NCBI RefSeq assembly: GCF_900166585.1
Contig: NZ_FVZC01000007.1
Span: 1 to 64,000 of the forward strand
Direction: 5' to 3'
Source of the DNA: Mesobacillus jeotgali
Lineage (GTDB): Bacteria > Bacillota > Bacilli > Bacillales > Cytobacillaceae
DNA: 64,000 bases
Below the pieces are notes generated by a model that worked only from the letters and a program-made list of their open reading frames with translations, had not been told where the DNA came from and made no database searches. Numbering within the stretch: position 1 is the first letter of the stretch; every line of letters starts with the position of its first letter. This document shows, piece by piece, positions 54,410 to 61,996 of this stretch. Made by a program: the position numbers and the translations under genes.

Positions 54410-54449
54410 ACGTGGGAGAGGTGTATGGGCACTTCTCCTTTTTGTTTAA

Positions 54450-54632
54450 GGCTGTTTTCGTAAAGATTGTTGTTAAAATCCTAAAGCCGATTTTAACGTG
54501 ATTATAGCCATTTTGTAGGTCGGTACTAAGTTGGCAAGCTCTTTTCTCTTCAGAAGCGTTCATTTTGTGCAGAAACTTAGGCAATTCCATCCTATTTTGT
54601 CATCAATAGCAACAAAGTTTGAGAAAAGAGCC
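54450..54632. mobile_element. 183-bp MITE-like element, copy 2
   Basis: The block starts GGCTGTTTTCGTAAAG and ends GAGAAAAGAGCC. Perfect 8-bp repeats TTGTTTAA flank it (54442-54449 and 54633-54640). Left and right ends match as inverted repeats at about 19 of 26 positions. An internal GCTCTTTTCTC near 54538 copies the right-end motif. It is the inverted relative of 18765-18948. It lies in the gap between the permease and BsuPI genes and contains no gene. Confidence 0.85.
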
Positions 54633-54732
54633 TTGTTTAAAAAGGGCTAATTATGTTTATCAATGAATGTAACCTTTTGATTGTTTCATCTGACAAATAT
54701 ATTAAGAATAGATTCATCAGGAGGAACTTAAG

Positions 54733-55182
54733 ATGAGAAAATTATTAATGGCGTTGCTGTTTGGATTGTTGGTGACCGGTTGTGGAACAGGTAACCAGGT
54801 TTCAAATAATGATCAAGAACAGGGAGGTGCTGGAATCGTGGCAGGAGAGATGGCTGCAACTATAACTGAGAAAAGCCCGTTCATTTTCCAATATGAAGTG
54901 AAAAATCAGACGGAACAGGAAGTAACCTTAGAATTTACAAGTTCTCAGCGGTTCGATTATTCAGTAGAAGCGAAGGGCGGGAAGGAAATTTTCCTCTTCT
55001 CCAGTGTCGCAAACTTTTTACAAGTATTAGGGGAAGAAAAGGTAAAGCAGGGTGAGGCTTTGAGCTATGAAATCGACCTTCATGAGCTTTCCCTTGAAAA
55101 AGGGGACTATGTTCTTTCTGTCTGGATGACTCCGAAAGAAGGAAAAAAGTTTAAGGTGACGAAACCTTTCTCCGTTGATTGA
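54733..55182 (+). CDS. BsuPI-domain lipoprotein
   Basis: A 149-residue lipoprotein with signal peptide MRKLLMALLFGLLVTGC (lipobox LVTGC) and a BsuPI-type immunoglobulin-like domain (FIFQYEVKNQTEQEVTLEFT, SSQRFDYSVEAKGG, FSSVANFLQ). BsuPI was named as an intracellular proteinase inhibitor; many secreted relatives have no tested inhibitor activity. AGGAGGAAC precedes the ATG. Confidence 0.85.
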   Translation: MRKLLMALLFGLLVTGCGTGNQVSNNDQEQGGAGIVAGEMAATITEKSPFIFQYEVKNQTEQEVTLEFTSSQRFDYSVEAKGGKEIFLFSSVANFLQVLGEEKVKQGEALSYEIDLHELSLEKGDYVLSVWMTPKEGKKFKVTKPFSVD

Positions 55183-55210
55183 GAACCCTGTACGGTAAAG
55201 GCGGAAGGAA

Positions 55211-55486
55211 TTACAATAGAAATTGAATCATGGCGAATGTTATGGATACGATGCTGATACCGGTTCCAACAATCCACTTGATTGTCTGAACCTGATTTTG
55301 GCTCAATCTTTTTTCGAGGTCTGCAGAGGCAACGATTTCTTTTTCATCAAGCAATTGATTTAGCAATGTCCGTACGTCATCATGATTCAATTGTTGCTGT
55401 GAAGACTCTTGAAGGTTATCCAGCAAGGCTTCAAGCTCCTCTATTTTCAGCTCCAGTTCTTTTATCTTAAGTTTTAGATTATCCAT
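55211..55486 (-). CDS. coiled-coil protein with C-terminal membrane helix
   Basis: A 91-residue protein. Residues 1-35 are a heptad coiled coil (LKIKELELKIEELEALLDNL), a short polar part follows, and a tail anchor (IKWIVGTGISIVSITFAMIQ) ends the protein. The layout resembles small hemolysin-XhlA-like or tail-anchored bacterial proteins, but I would not assign a family. AAGGATGATTTGG lies before the ATG on the minus strand. Confidence 0.7.
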   Translation of the reverse strand: MDNLKLKIKELELKIEELEALLDNLQESSQQQLNHDDVRTLLNQLLDEKEIVASADLEKRLSQNQVQTIKWIVGTGISIVSITFAMIQFLL

Positions 55487-55819
55487 TCCAAATCATCCTT
55501 TGTGCTTTTTTATATTCTATTCGTAAAAAGTTTTTAAGACGGGGCTTGTACCTAATCGAAAGGTTTTAGTGATGCCCACATTTGAGATGAATAGGTGATC
55601 TAGAATGAACCCAGATGTTCCAAGTATTGTGTCTCGGTTGAGGAGTTAATCTGGCTGGAGTATGGGTGCAGGGGAATGGACTAAAAAAATGCAATCAAAA
55701 GGTGTTCGGTCATACGGAGCCGTAAGAGTTACGTCCCTGAGCAGGCTGCATCAAATAGAGTTGAATGCTAGTAAATTGAAGAAGGTCCAAAGCCAATCAA
55801 ATGGTTTTGGCTTTCTTTT
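55487..55819. other. intergenic region
   Basis: I see no convincing gene in these 333 bp. A hairpin near 55789-55822 (CCAAAGCCA with TTTTGGCTTTC, then T6) could end a plus-strand transcript. An open frame from 55662 lacks a ribosome site and looks accidental. Confidence 0.4.
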
Positions 55820-56200
55820 TTATGGAATAAAAGGTAGGGGTGTTTGCCTCAAAACCTTTAATCCTCCAATGCCCTCTATTGCCGCACCGAAAGATTGTAT
55901 AAAGTCAGAAGAGACAATTATTTTCTCCAGGGTAATCAGATCCTCCTGGTTTATGGCAGAAAGTTCTTTGCTTACAGCTATAGCTTCAATCGTCTGTCCG
56001 ATTGACTGCAGCCACACGCCGGTGACAATTTCACTTTCTCCATCTGTTTCTTCTTTCAGGGCATATAACCTGGATAATAAAATCGCCTCTGTAATCTGGG
56101 CAGCTGCCTGAATGTAGAGTGAGATTGAAATCTGCTTTTCAATTTGTGCAATAAGCTCCTCTTTGCTCAAACGGTCCTTCTCTTTATAAAATGACTCCAC
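55820..56200 (-). CDS. repetitive helical protein
   Basis: A 126-residue protein with three internal repeats of the pattern (L/F)(I)Q(A/S)hGxxhEAIxxxxxL: LYIQAAAQITEAILLSRLYA, WLQSIGQTIEAIAVSKEL and FIQSFGAAIEGIGGLKVL. Such QSxGxxhEAIG repeats occur in small uncharacterised Bacillus proteins (DUF6944-like, as I recall). GTG 56200 is the start, behind GGAGGAA. No role is known. Confidence 0.68.
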   Translation of the reverse strand: MESFYKEKDRLSKEELIAQIEKQISISLYIQAAAQITEAILLSRLYALKEETDGESEIVTGVWLQSIGQTIEAIAVSKELSAINQEDLITLEKIIVSSDFIQSFGAAIEGIGGLKVLRQTPLPFIP

Positions 56201-56535
56201 TTAGTATTCCTCCAGTCCATTGTGCAGATTTTCCCGGCTCATGGTGATAGTCCAGATAATGAATTATATTCATGTAAAGTGAATCGGCTATAGGGAAGTG
56301 CCTAAGAGACATATTGTTTACTCATAATATGAATTATATATATTGATGTTTTTCAGGAGCAGAAGAAAAGAGCTCCAACCCGTTCCTATATCAGAATTAG
56401 ATAGTCTCATAGCTTACGAACTTTACCTCATATTGCCCATTTCCCGCAAAAATAGGCAATTGTACTAAGCGATTTGCCTAAACTTACATAGGGTGTTAAG
56501 GGAACTATTGAAAACCCAATGAGAGGAGAGTTTAG
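56201..56535. other. intergenic region
   Basis: No gene, strong hairpin or clear repeat was seen in these 335 bp; they hold only the upstream regions of the two flanking divergent genes (GAGAGGAGAG at 56521 is the ribosome site of the plus-strand one). Confidence 0.4.
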
Positions 56536-56874
56536 ATGTATACAGATACAATGAATGCCCATTTTGCAGATGAGAGAACCTTCGGAGCAGGCGGTATGGG
56601 ATCGTTAGCTGGGTTATTGCAGCCCGGGGGATACGGTTACCAGGGAGGACCAGGCTATGGCGGTGGATTCGGCTATCCGGGAATGCCAGGATATGGCCAA
56701 TTTGGAGGGCTGGGCCCATACCATGGAATGCCGTGGCAGGGCGGATATGGACATCATCACCATTGGCATGGTGGTCCCGGACCATTTCCCTGGCATGGAG
56801 GAGGTCCCGGATATCCTGGCGGTCCATGGATAGGGGGCCCGCACTGGCATGGAGGCCATTGGCACGGCCGGTAG
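56536..56874 (+). CDS. Gly/His/Pro/Trp-rich low-complexity protein
   Basis: A 112-residue protein. After a normal 20-residue N terminus (MYTDTMNAHFADERTFGAGG), glycine makes up a large share, with Tyr-rich repeats (GGYGYQGGPGYGGGFGYPG) giving way to His/Trp-rich ones (HHHHWHGGPGPFPWHGGG). No signal peptide or membrane helix. Such composition is common in Bacillus spore-coat and exosporium proteins; that role is an inference. GAGAGGAGAG precedes the ATG. Confidence 0.75.
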   Translation: MYTDTMNAHFADERTFGAGGMGSLAGLLQPGGYGYQGGPGYGGGFGYPGMPGYGQFGGLGPYHGMPWQGGYGHHHHWHGGPGPFPWHGGGPGYPGGPWIGGPHWHGGHWHGR

Positions 56875-56918
56875 GGATTTTATAATGAATGATAAGAGAC
56901 TCAATTTAAAAACTGAAG

Positions 56919-56960
56919 AAAAGCACAGCGAATTTATTCCCATTCGCTGTGCTTATTTAC
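56919..56960 (+). terminator. terminator upstream of rlmCD
   Basis: AAGCACAGCGAA and TTCGCTGTGCTT pair perfectly over 12 bp, followed by ATTTACTT. Confidence 0.8.
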
Positions 56961-57104
56961 TTAGATATTAAAGTAGATGTCGAAGAGTGGCGAATGGGTC
57001 TTGATCTAAATGCACTGTATTCAAAAAAGTTGCAGACCTCGTTTCGCAATCACACCAGCAATATGATAAAATCTGACTTAGCTAATTCACAGCAAAGGAC
57101 GGAA

Positions 57105-58487
57105 ATGATGAGCAAAACGACTCCTGTAAAAAAGAATGATTATATAGATGTTAAGTTTGAGGATTTGTCGCATGACGGAGCGGGTGTGGCCAAGGTTGAT
57201 GGCTATCCGATTTTTGTCCAGGGGGGACTTCCTGGCGAAAGAGCAAAAATTAAAGTGACCAAGGTGAACAAGGGCTACGGCTTTGGACGCCTGATGGAGA
57301 TTTTGGAAAGAAGCACCTTCCGTGTTGAGTGCCCAGCTGAGGATTCCCATAAATACGGCGGCTGCCAGCTGCAGCATATCAGTTATGAAGGACAGCTGAA
57401 GTATAAAGAAAACCAGGTGAAGCAGGTATTGACAAGAATCGGCAAGCTTGAGGATGTAGTAGTGCACCCAATTTTGGGAATGGACAACCCATGGCATTAC
57501 CGTAATAAAGCACAGGTGCCGGTTGGCGAGAAGGATGGCAAGCTGGTCGCTGGATTCTTCAAGCCACGCAGCCATGAAATTGTCGATACAGACGAGAGTC
57601 TGCTCCACCTTGATGAAATAAATGATGCGATTAAGGCGGTAAAAGAAATTGCAGGCAAGCTTGGAATTCAGCCATATAATGAAGAATCGCATAAGGGTGT
57701 GCTGCGACACATCATGGCCCGTTATGGCAGGCAAACTGGTGAGCTGATGATCGTAGTTGTAACGAGGACAAATGAGATCCCGCAGCGCGATAAATTGGTT
57801 GAAGCAATCATCGCGAGGCTTCCTAAGCTGAAATCAATCGTTCATAATATTAACTCAAAGAAGACAAATGTCATCATGGGCGATAAAACGGAGGTTCTCT
57901 GGGGAAGCGAGGTTATCTACGACTATATCGGCGATATCAAGTTCGCTATCTCAGCGCGTTCCTTTTATCAAGTGAATCCGGAACAGACAAAGGTGCTCTA
58001 CGATAAAGCTCTTGAATACGCCGAGCTTACAGGCGAAGAATCTGTCATTGACGCATACTGCGGCATCGGCACAATTTCATTATTTTTAGCACAAAGGGCC
58101 AAAAAGGTATTCGGTGTCGAAATCGTTCCCGAAGCCATCGAAGACGCAAAACGAAATGCCGAACTGAACGAGATTACGAACGCTGAATTCGCAGTCGGAG
58201 AAGCCGAAACGGTTATCCCGGCCTGGTACAAACAAGGCAACAGTGCAGACGTGTTAGTGGTTGACCCGCCACGCAAAGGCTGTGACGAAGCACTTCTGCA
58301 AACCATCATCGATATGAAACCGAAGAAAGTTGTCTATGTATCATGCAACCCGGCCACCCTCGCGCGAGATTTGCGGATCCTTGAAGATGGCGGGTACAAG
58401 ACCGTTGAGGTGCAGCCGGTTGATATGTTCCCGCAGACGACGCATGTCGAGTGTGTCTCGCAACTCATTTTAAAAGAAGGCAACTAA
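57105..58487 (+). CDS. rlmCD: 23S rRNA (uracil-5-)-methyltransferase RlmCD
   Basis: A 460-residue SAM enzyme that methylates 23S rRNA U747 and U1939 in Bacillus. It has an N-terminal TRAM domain (about 10-70), a Fe-S type cysteine set ([16 protein letters not shown]), [18 protein letters not shown] for SAM binding, [12 protein letters not shown] and the catalytic Cys in [14 protein letters not shown]. It starts at ATG 57105 or the adjacent 57108, behind AAAGGACGG; a frame from 56949 lacks support. The gene is intact to its usual end ([15 protein letters not shown]) and borders the recombinase island. Confidence 0.95.
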   Translation: MMSKTTPVKKNDYIDVKFEDLSHDGAGVAKVDGYPIFVQGGLPGERAKIKVTKVNKGYGFGRLMEILERSTFRVECPAEDSHKYGGCQLQHISYEGQLKYKENQVKQVLTRIGKLEDVVVHPILGMDNPWHYRNKAQVPVGEKDGKLVAGFFKPRSHEIVDTDESLLHLDEINDAIKAVKEIAGKLGIQPYNEESHKGVLRHIMARYGRQTGELMIVVVTRTNEIPQRDKLVEAIIARLPKLKSIVHNINSKKTNVIMGDKTEVLWGSEVIYDYIGDIKFAISARSFYQVNPEQTKVLYDKALEYAELTGEESVIDAYCGIGTISLFLAQRAKKVFGVEIVPEAIEDAKRNAELNEITNAEFAVGEAETVIPAWYKQGNSADVLVVDPPRKGCDEALLQTIIDMKPKKVVYVSCNPATLARDLRILEDGGYKTVEVQPVDMFPQTTHVECVSQLILKEGN

Positions 58488-58523
58488 CCCTTACGGGAGT
58501 TGCCTTTTACATATCTTGTAAAG
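58477..58523. terminator. rlmCD terminator and putative element junction
   Basis: AAGGCAACT (58477-58485) and AGTTGCCTT (58498-58506) form a perfect 9-bp stem that spans the rlmCD stop and runs into TT. A second dyad, CCTTTTACA/TGTAAAGG (58503-58523), overlaps it. The first recombinase stop (58507) falls between them, so this compact segment serves both convergent genes and is the likely attL area. Confidence 0.55.
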
Positions 58524-59991
58524 GATTAACGAAACTATAATGGATATGAATATCGCCGTCTTTATTGCAATTTATTTTCTTAACTAATGAATGTAGGATT
58601 TCAGGAGTTAATTCATTCAAAGTTAAGATATCCTTTAGTTTATTACCGATTTGGATTGCATAATTTTCATTTTCGCATTCCTGGATTTTATCTCTAAGTT
58701 GGTCTAGCTTTAACTGTAGAGATTTGATTTTGCTATCCGTTATTTCACGATAATCCACTAACTCATCTTGAGTAATGACCTTATTAATATGCAATTTGAC
58801 GTACTCGAGCTTCTCCATTTTTAATGACTCTATTTCCGACTGCGCTGCTTTTAGTTCCTTAAGAATGAGTTGTTTCTTTTTGTTTAGCTTGTTCAATAAG
58901 GTTTTTTCATAGTTATCTTCTTTCAATGTAGTAAAGAGTGCTTGTAAGTCATCCACAATGACTTGCATAAGCTCTTTTTCTCGGATTACAACACGATTAG
59001 GACAGAAGGATTGACCGTATCTAATATTACCGCCACAGCGGTAGCCTTTTTGATTGGCTTTATACCACATCCCTTTCTGGCATTCCTCACAGTAGAGGAC
59101 ATTGGTGAAGAGATGTTTCTTAGGTGCTGTGGTTGTTCTTGAGCGGCTCTGCAATAAATCTTGCACCGTATTAAAGGTTTCTTTTGGAATTATCTTAGCA
59201 TGTGTATTTTCTTTTATGACTTGATTTTCTAAGTCTATATCACGCCTTTTTGAAGAAGTAACCATAATCGTTTCAGTTCGGCCTTGGACCAGATCACCAC
59301 AATAATGTCGATTAATAAGTATATTTTTTATTGTGGAACCGTGCCATTGCTTAGAAGCATTTTTTTTATTGGCTACTTGAGCTGGAGTAGAAATAGCTTC
59401 CTCTGTTAGATTTTTGGCAATTGTATCCATCCCTATGCCGCTTAAATATTCATGGAAAATACGGCGAACAATTGTTGGCGTGTTATCATTCTTAATCTTT
59501 AGAACCCCGTTATCTGAGTAATAACCGTAAGGTGGAATAGATCCAACAAAGAGACCACGATTGGCCTTTGCGGATTTAGCTTGCTTATTCCGACGGCTAC
59601 TGTTAGCTGACTCAGTTTCATACAACCATGCAAATAATCCAAAGTTTTGAACATTGCCTTCTATTGTGTTGATTGAGTTATCTAGACATACGATATGAAT
59701 GTTATTGAACTGACAGATATCTCTAAGCTCATAGGATAGCCTGCCATTGCGTGCCAAACGGGAAAGCTCTTTTGCAACTATTACGTCAAACATTCCTGCT
59801 TTACCATCTGCAATTAAGGCTTTTAATCCAGGTCGATTCTCTTTCGTTCCTGACTGCTTATCCGTATAAACTTTTACGATTTCCCAATTTTGTTGGGCAG
59901 CATAATTTTCGAAAATGTCAATTTGATTATCTATCGATGTCCTTTGTGAATCTAATTCTGTTGAAACACGAGCATAAATTGCACATCTCAT
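58507..59991 (-). CDS. large serine recombinase (first)
   Basis: A 494-residue recombinase. The resolvase catalytic domain (1-140) has the nucleophile Ser10 in YARVST, with ELSRLARNG as the active-site Arg segment. A recombinase domain follows (about 155-290, PYGYYSDNGVLKIKN and YCGDLVQGR). A zinc ribbon comes next (CEECQKGMWYKANQKGYRCG near 303), then a coiled coil (about 345-440). It cuts and rejoins DNA at att sites. It lies next to rlmCD and is coupled (ATGA) to a small upstream ORF. Confidence 0.92.
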   Translation of the reverse strand: MRCAIYARVSTELDSQRTSIDNQIDIFENYAAQQNWEIVKVYTDKQSGTKENRPGLKALIADGKAGMFDVIVAKELSRLARNGRLSYELRDICQFNNIHIVCLDNSINTIEGNVQNFGLFAWLYETESANSSRRNKQAKSAKANRGLFVGSIPPYGYYSDNGVLKIKNDNTPTIVRRIFHEYLSGIGMDTIAKNLTEEAISTPAQVANKKNASKQWHGSTIKNILINRHYCGDLVQGRTETIMVTSSKRRDIDLENQVIKENTHAKIIPKETFNTVQDLLQSRSRTTTAPKKHLFTNVLYCEECQKGMWYKANQKGYRCGGNIRYGQSFCPNRVVIREKELMQVIVDDLQALFTTLKEDNYEKTLLNKLNKKKQLILKELKAAQSEIESLKMEKLEYVKLHINKVITQDELVDYREITDSKIKSLQLKLDQLRDKIQECENENYAIQIGNKLKDILTLNELTPEILHSLVKKINCNKDGDIHIHYSFVNPLQDM

Positions 59992-60149
59992 GCATAATCA
60001 CCACCTGGAGTAATTTTTCCATGAGATGCTGGTGAGTTTACTTTACTACTATTGACTAATTTCTCTATTTCTATTTCCACTAATTGCTCAACAAACCGGC
60101 TGATGTTAACACCATTACTGGATGTGGCATAAGAACGAATCACATTCAT
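59988..60149 (-). CDS. small protein coupled to the first recombinase
   Basis: A 53-residue ORF (MNVIRSYATSSNGVNISRFV, then EQLVEIEIEKLVNSSKV). Its TGA overlaps the recombinase ATG. The start at 60149 is chosen because GGGGGA lies 8 bases before it; an in-frame ATG at 60164 adds five residues. It is acidic and helical in the middle. The conserved coupling suggests a regulator or accessory factor of the recombinase, but this is inference. Confidence 0.65.
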   Translation of the reverse strand: MNVIRSYATSSNGVNISRFVEQLVEIEIEKLVNSSKVNSPASHGKITPGGDYA

Positions 60150-60247
60150 ATTAATTTCCCCCATAATGTACTTTCTTTTTGGAATGTTTATGTTTTAAAA
60201 CGGATGTAAGAAAAGGCCACAAATTAATCCGTTCAGATAAATAAAAA

Positions 60248-60284
60248 AAGCACGCAAAAATCCCTGATAGGGTTTTGCGTGCTT
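60248..60284 (-). terminator. terminator of the second recombinase operon
   Basis: On the minus strand AAGCACGCAAAA and TTTTTGCGTGCTT arms (with inner CCCTATCAGGG pairing) form a long stem followed by TTTTTTATTT. Confidence 0.85.
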
Positions 60285-60342
60285 CGCATAACTGAACTAA
60301 CAACTAATATATTCGGTTTTTTGCCCATGTTATAAAACTAGG

Positions 60343-60392
60343 TTTCGGTAAGACACACTATTAGGGATCCCTAATAGTGCAGCTTGCCGAAA
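60343..60392. promoter_or_regulatory. 50-bp near-perfect dyad between recombinase genes
   Basis: The inner 24 bp are a perfect palindrome with half-site CACTATTAGGGA (60356-60367), centred on GATC. Outer arms TTCGGTAAG (60344-60352) and CTTGCCGAA (60383-60391) continue the symmetry with one G-T mismatch, after a 3-bp unpaired step. No T tract follows on either strand. TTCGGTWAG recurs at 60471 and 60503. It may be a recombinase binding or regulatory site. Confidence 0.65.
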
Positions 60393-60475
60393 AATATCGA
60401 GGGAAAACTCGTGATACCATAGGCTTTCCCTCAATTTAGAAATTAGTTTTTCAAAAGAACAAAAAGCTTATTCGG

Positions 60476-61996
60476 TTAGGCATCCATCTTTACATCATTA
60501 TTTTCGGTAAGGTAACCTACTTTACTTTCTAATTGAATGAATGGATGTAATCTAAAATCGATATTAATTTTCTCTTGTACCAGGTTTATGCTGATCTTCT
60601 CAATAAAAGTTAAGGCGATCATTCTTCTCTCGACATCCGACAATTTTTCAAATGAGCTTGAGAGAGACAAGTGTAATGTTAAACGTAAGGATCCTTCGTG
60701 GTTAAGTAACTTCGATACTTGCTCTAATGTGGAAACTATTTCTTTCCGTTTGTCATTTAGTTTCTTCTTTACCTCTTCATAGTGTTTTTCAATCGAAGAT
60801 GGAAGATCTAAAGATGGAATCATTGTTTCATTATATTTAAGCAACTCTTCTTTCGTTTTTAGCGAATCGAGTTCCTTTTCCAACACCTTCTTAATTTCCT
60901 TAAGCCTAATTAAGCCTAAGCGCTCCATTTGGCTCAATGCTGTGGACCATTGTTTTGAAAAACAGTCATTAATAGCAGAGTGAACGTCGTTTAAATCCGC
61001 CTTTTGTTTGCAATTAGGGCAATAGTAGTTCCTATATTTACGTTTTCCTTTACCTGGTGTAGAGTCTCTCGTCTTTAGTACTTCGTCGCACTTCATGCAG
61101 TATGTTATCGAACGAAAAGTATAGGGTGTGCTAAATTGTCCGAATTTCTTTTCCAAGTCCTTTGCTTGTTTAACAAGCTCATGTAACTCCCAATTAATGA
61201 TTGGAGAGTACACAGATGGCTTCCTTAATAAGCTGTTAGGCAACTCACTGCTTATACCCCATACATTGTCTCCAATATAAATGGGGCGTTTTAGTATCGC
61301 CTCAACTGTATTTTTGTGCCAATCGTTCCCCCCGCCAGGAGCAGGTACTTTACTCTTGTCCAGGATTTTTTTTATATACTCAATGCTATAACCCCACATA
61401 TATAAATAATAAATTAATCGCACGATAGGGGCATTTTCATCTTCAATAAATTTTTCATCGGCATTTTTTGAAGCTGGTATCTTTTTCAGTCCAAATGGTG
61501 TTCTGCTACCTGGACGTTTATTGTGATTCATTAATGATTTTTGTGTATCTTTGGTTCTTTGAGATTTAGATAATGATTCGTAGGAAGCGTTTAACAACTT
61601 GAATTGAATGTCGGTTTGATATGGATCCCACTCATTATTTGTTGAAGAAGAGTAGAATTTAATGTTTGGTTTAGCGTGCATTAATGGCTTGTAGATCTCA
61701 TTTACAAAGCTAACAATAGATCGATCAATTCTTGATTCATCGTAGAAAAACACTGCATTAGCCTTATCATTTAGAATTGATTCAAATAATCTCTTAAGTC
61801 CATCTCTCTTACTTGCAGGGTTTCGATAGGCACTTACAGCATCATCGATACACCAATCAACGATGATATAACCCATTCGGTTTGCATGCATCCCTATTTG
61901 TTGCTTCTGGAATTCAATTGATTGATTTCCTTTCTGCTTACGGCTAGACCGTCGACAATATCCAATTGCATTTTTTTCAAAGTTAATAATTATCAC
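60476..61996 (-). CDS. large serine recombinase (second)
   Basis: A 506-residue recombinase with Ser17 as nucleophile in GYCRRSS, and ESRIDRSIVSFVNE as the Arg segment. A recombinase domain (about 165-290, TPFGLKKIPAS, RPIYIGDNVWG), a zinc ribbon (YCMKCDEVL, YYCPNCKQK, near 305-338) and a long coiled coil (350-430) follow. It is only distantly like the other three. Its ATG overlaps the stop of the third recombinase (ATGA). Its 3' end carries a copy of TTCGGTAAG. Confidence 0.9.
   Translation of the reverse strand: MIIINFEKNAIGYCRRSSRKQKGNQSIEFQKQQIGMHANRMGYIIVDWCIDDAVSAYRNPASKRDGLKRLFESILNDKANAVFFYDESRIDRSIVSFVNEIYKPLMHAKPNIKFYSSSTNNEWDPYQTDIQFKLLNASYESLSKSQRTKDTQKSLMNHNKRPGSRTPFGLKKIPASKNADEKFIEDENAPIVRLIYYLYMWGYSIEYIKKILDKSKVPAPGGGNDWHKNTVEAILKRPIYIGDNVWGISSELPNSLLRKPSVYSPIINWELHELVKQAKDLEKKFGQFSTPYTFRSITYCMKCDEVLKTRDSTPGKGKRKYRNYYCPNCKQKADLNDVHSAINDCFSKQWSTALSQMERLGLIRLKEIKKVLEKELDSLKTKEELLKYNETMIPSLDLPSSIEKHYEEVKKKLNDKRKEIVSTLEQVSKLLNHEGSLRLTLHLSLSSSFEKLSDVERRMIALTFIEKISINLVQEKINIDFRLHPFIQLESKVGYLTENNDVKMDA

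Noticed and set aside
54336..54590. 84-codon minus-strand frame across the permease end and MITE
   Set aside because: It crosses the element boundary and has no ribosome site.
55662..56111. 149-codon plus-strand frame
   Set aside because: It runs antisense through the repetitive-protein gene and across a terminator hairpin; no ribosome site.
60343..60392. Simple Rho-independent terminator reading of the 50-bp dyad
   Set aside because: No T tract follows on either strand, and a true terminator with T run already lies at 60248-60284.
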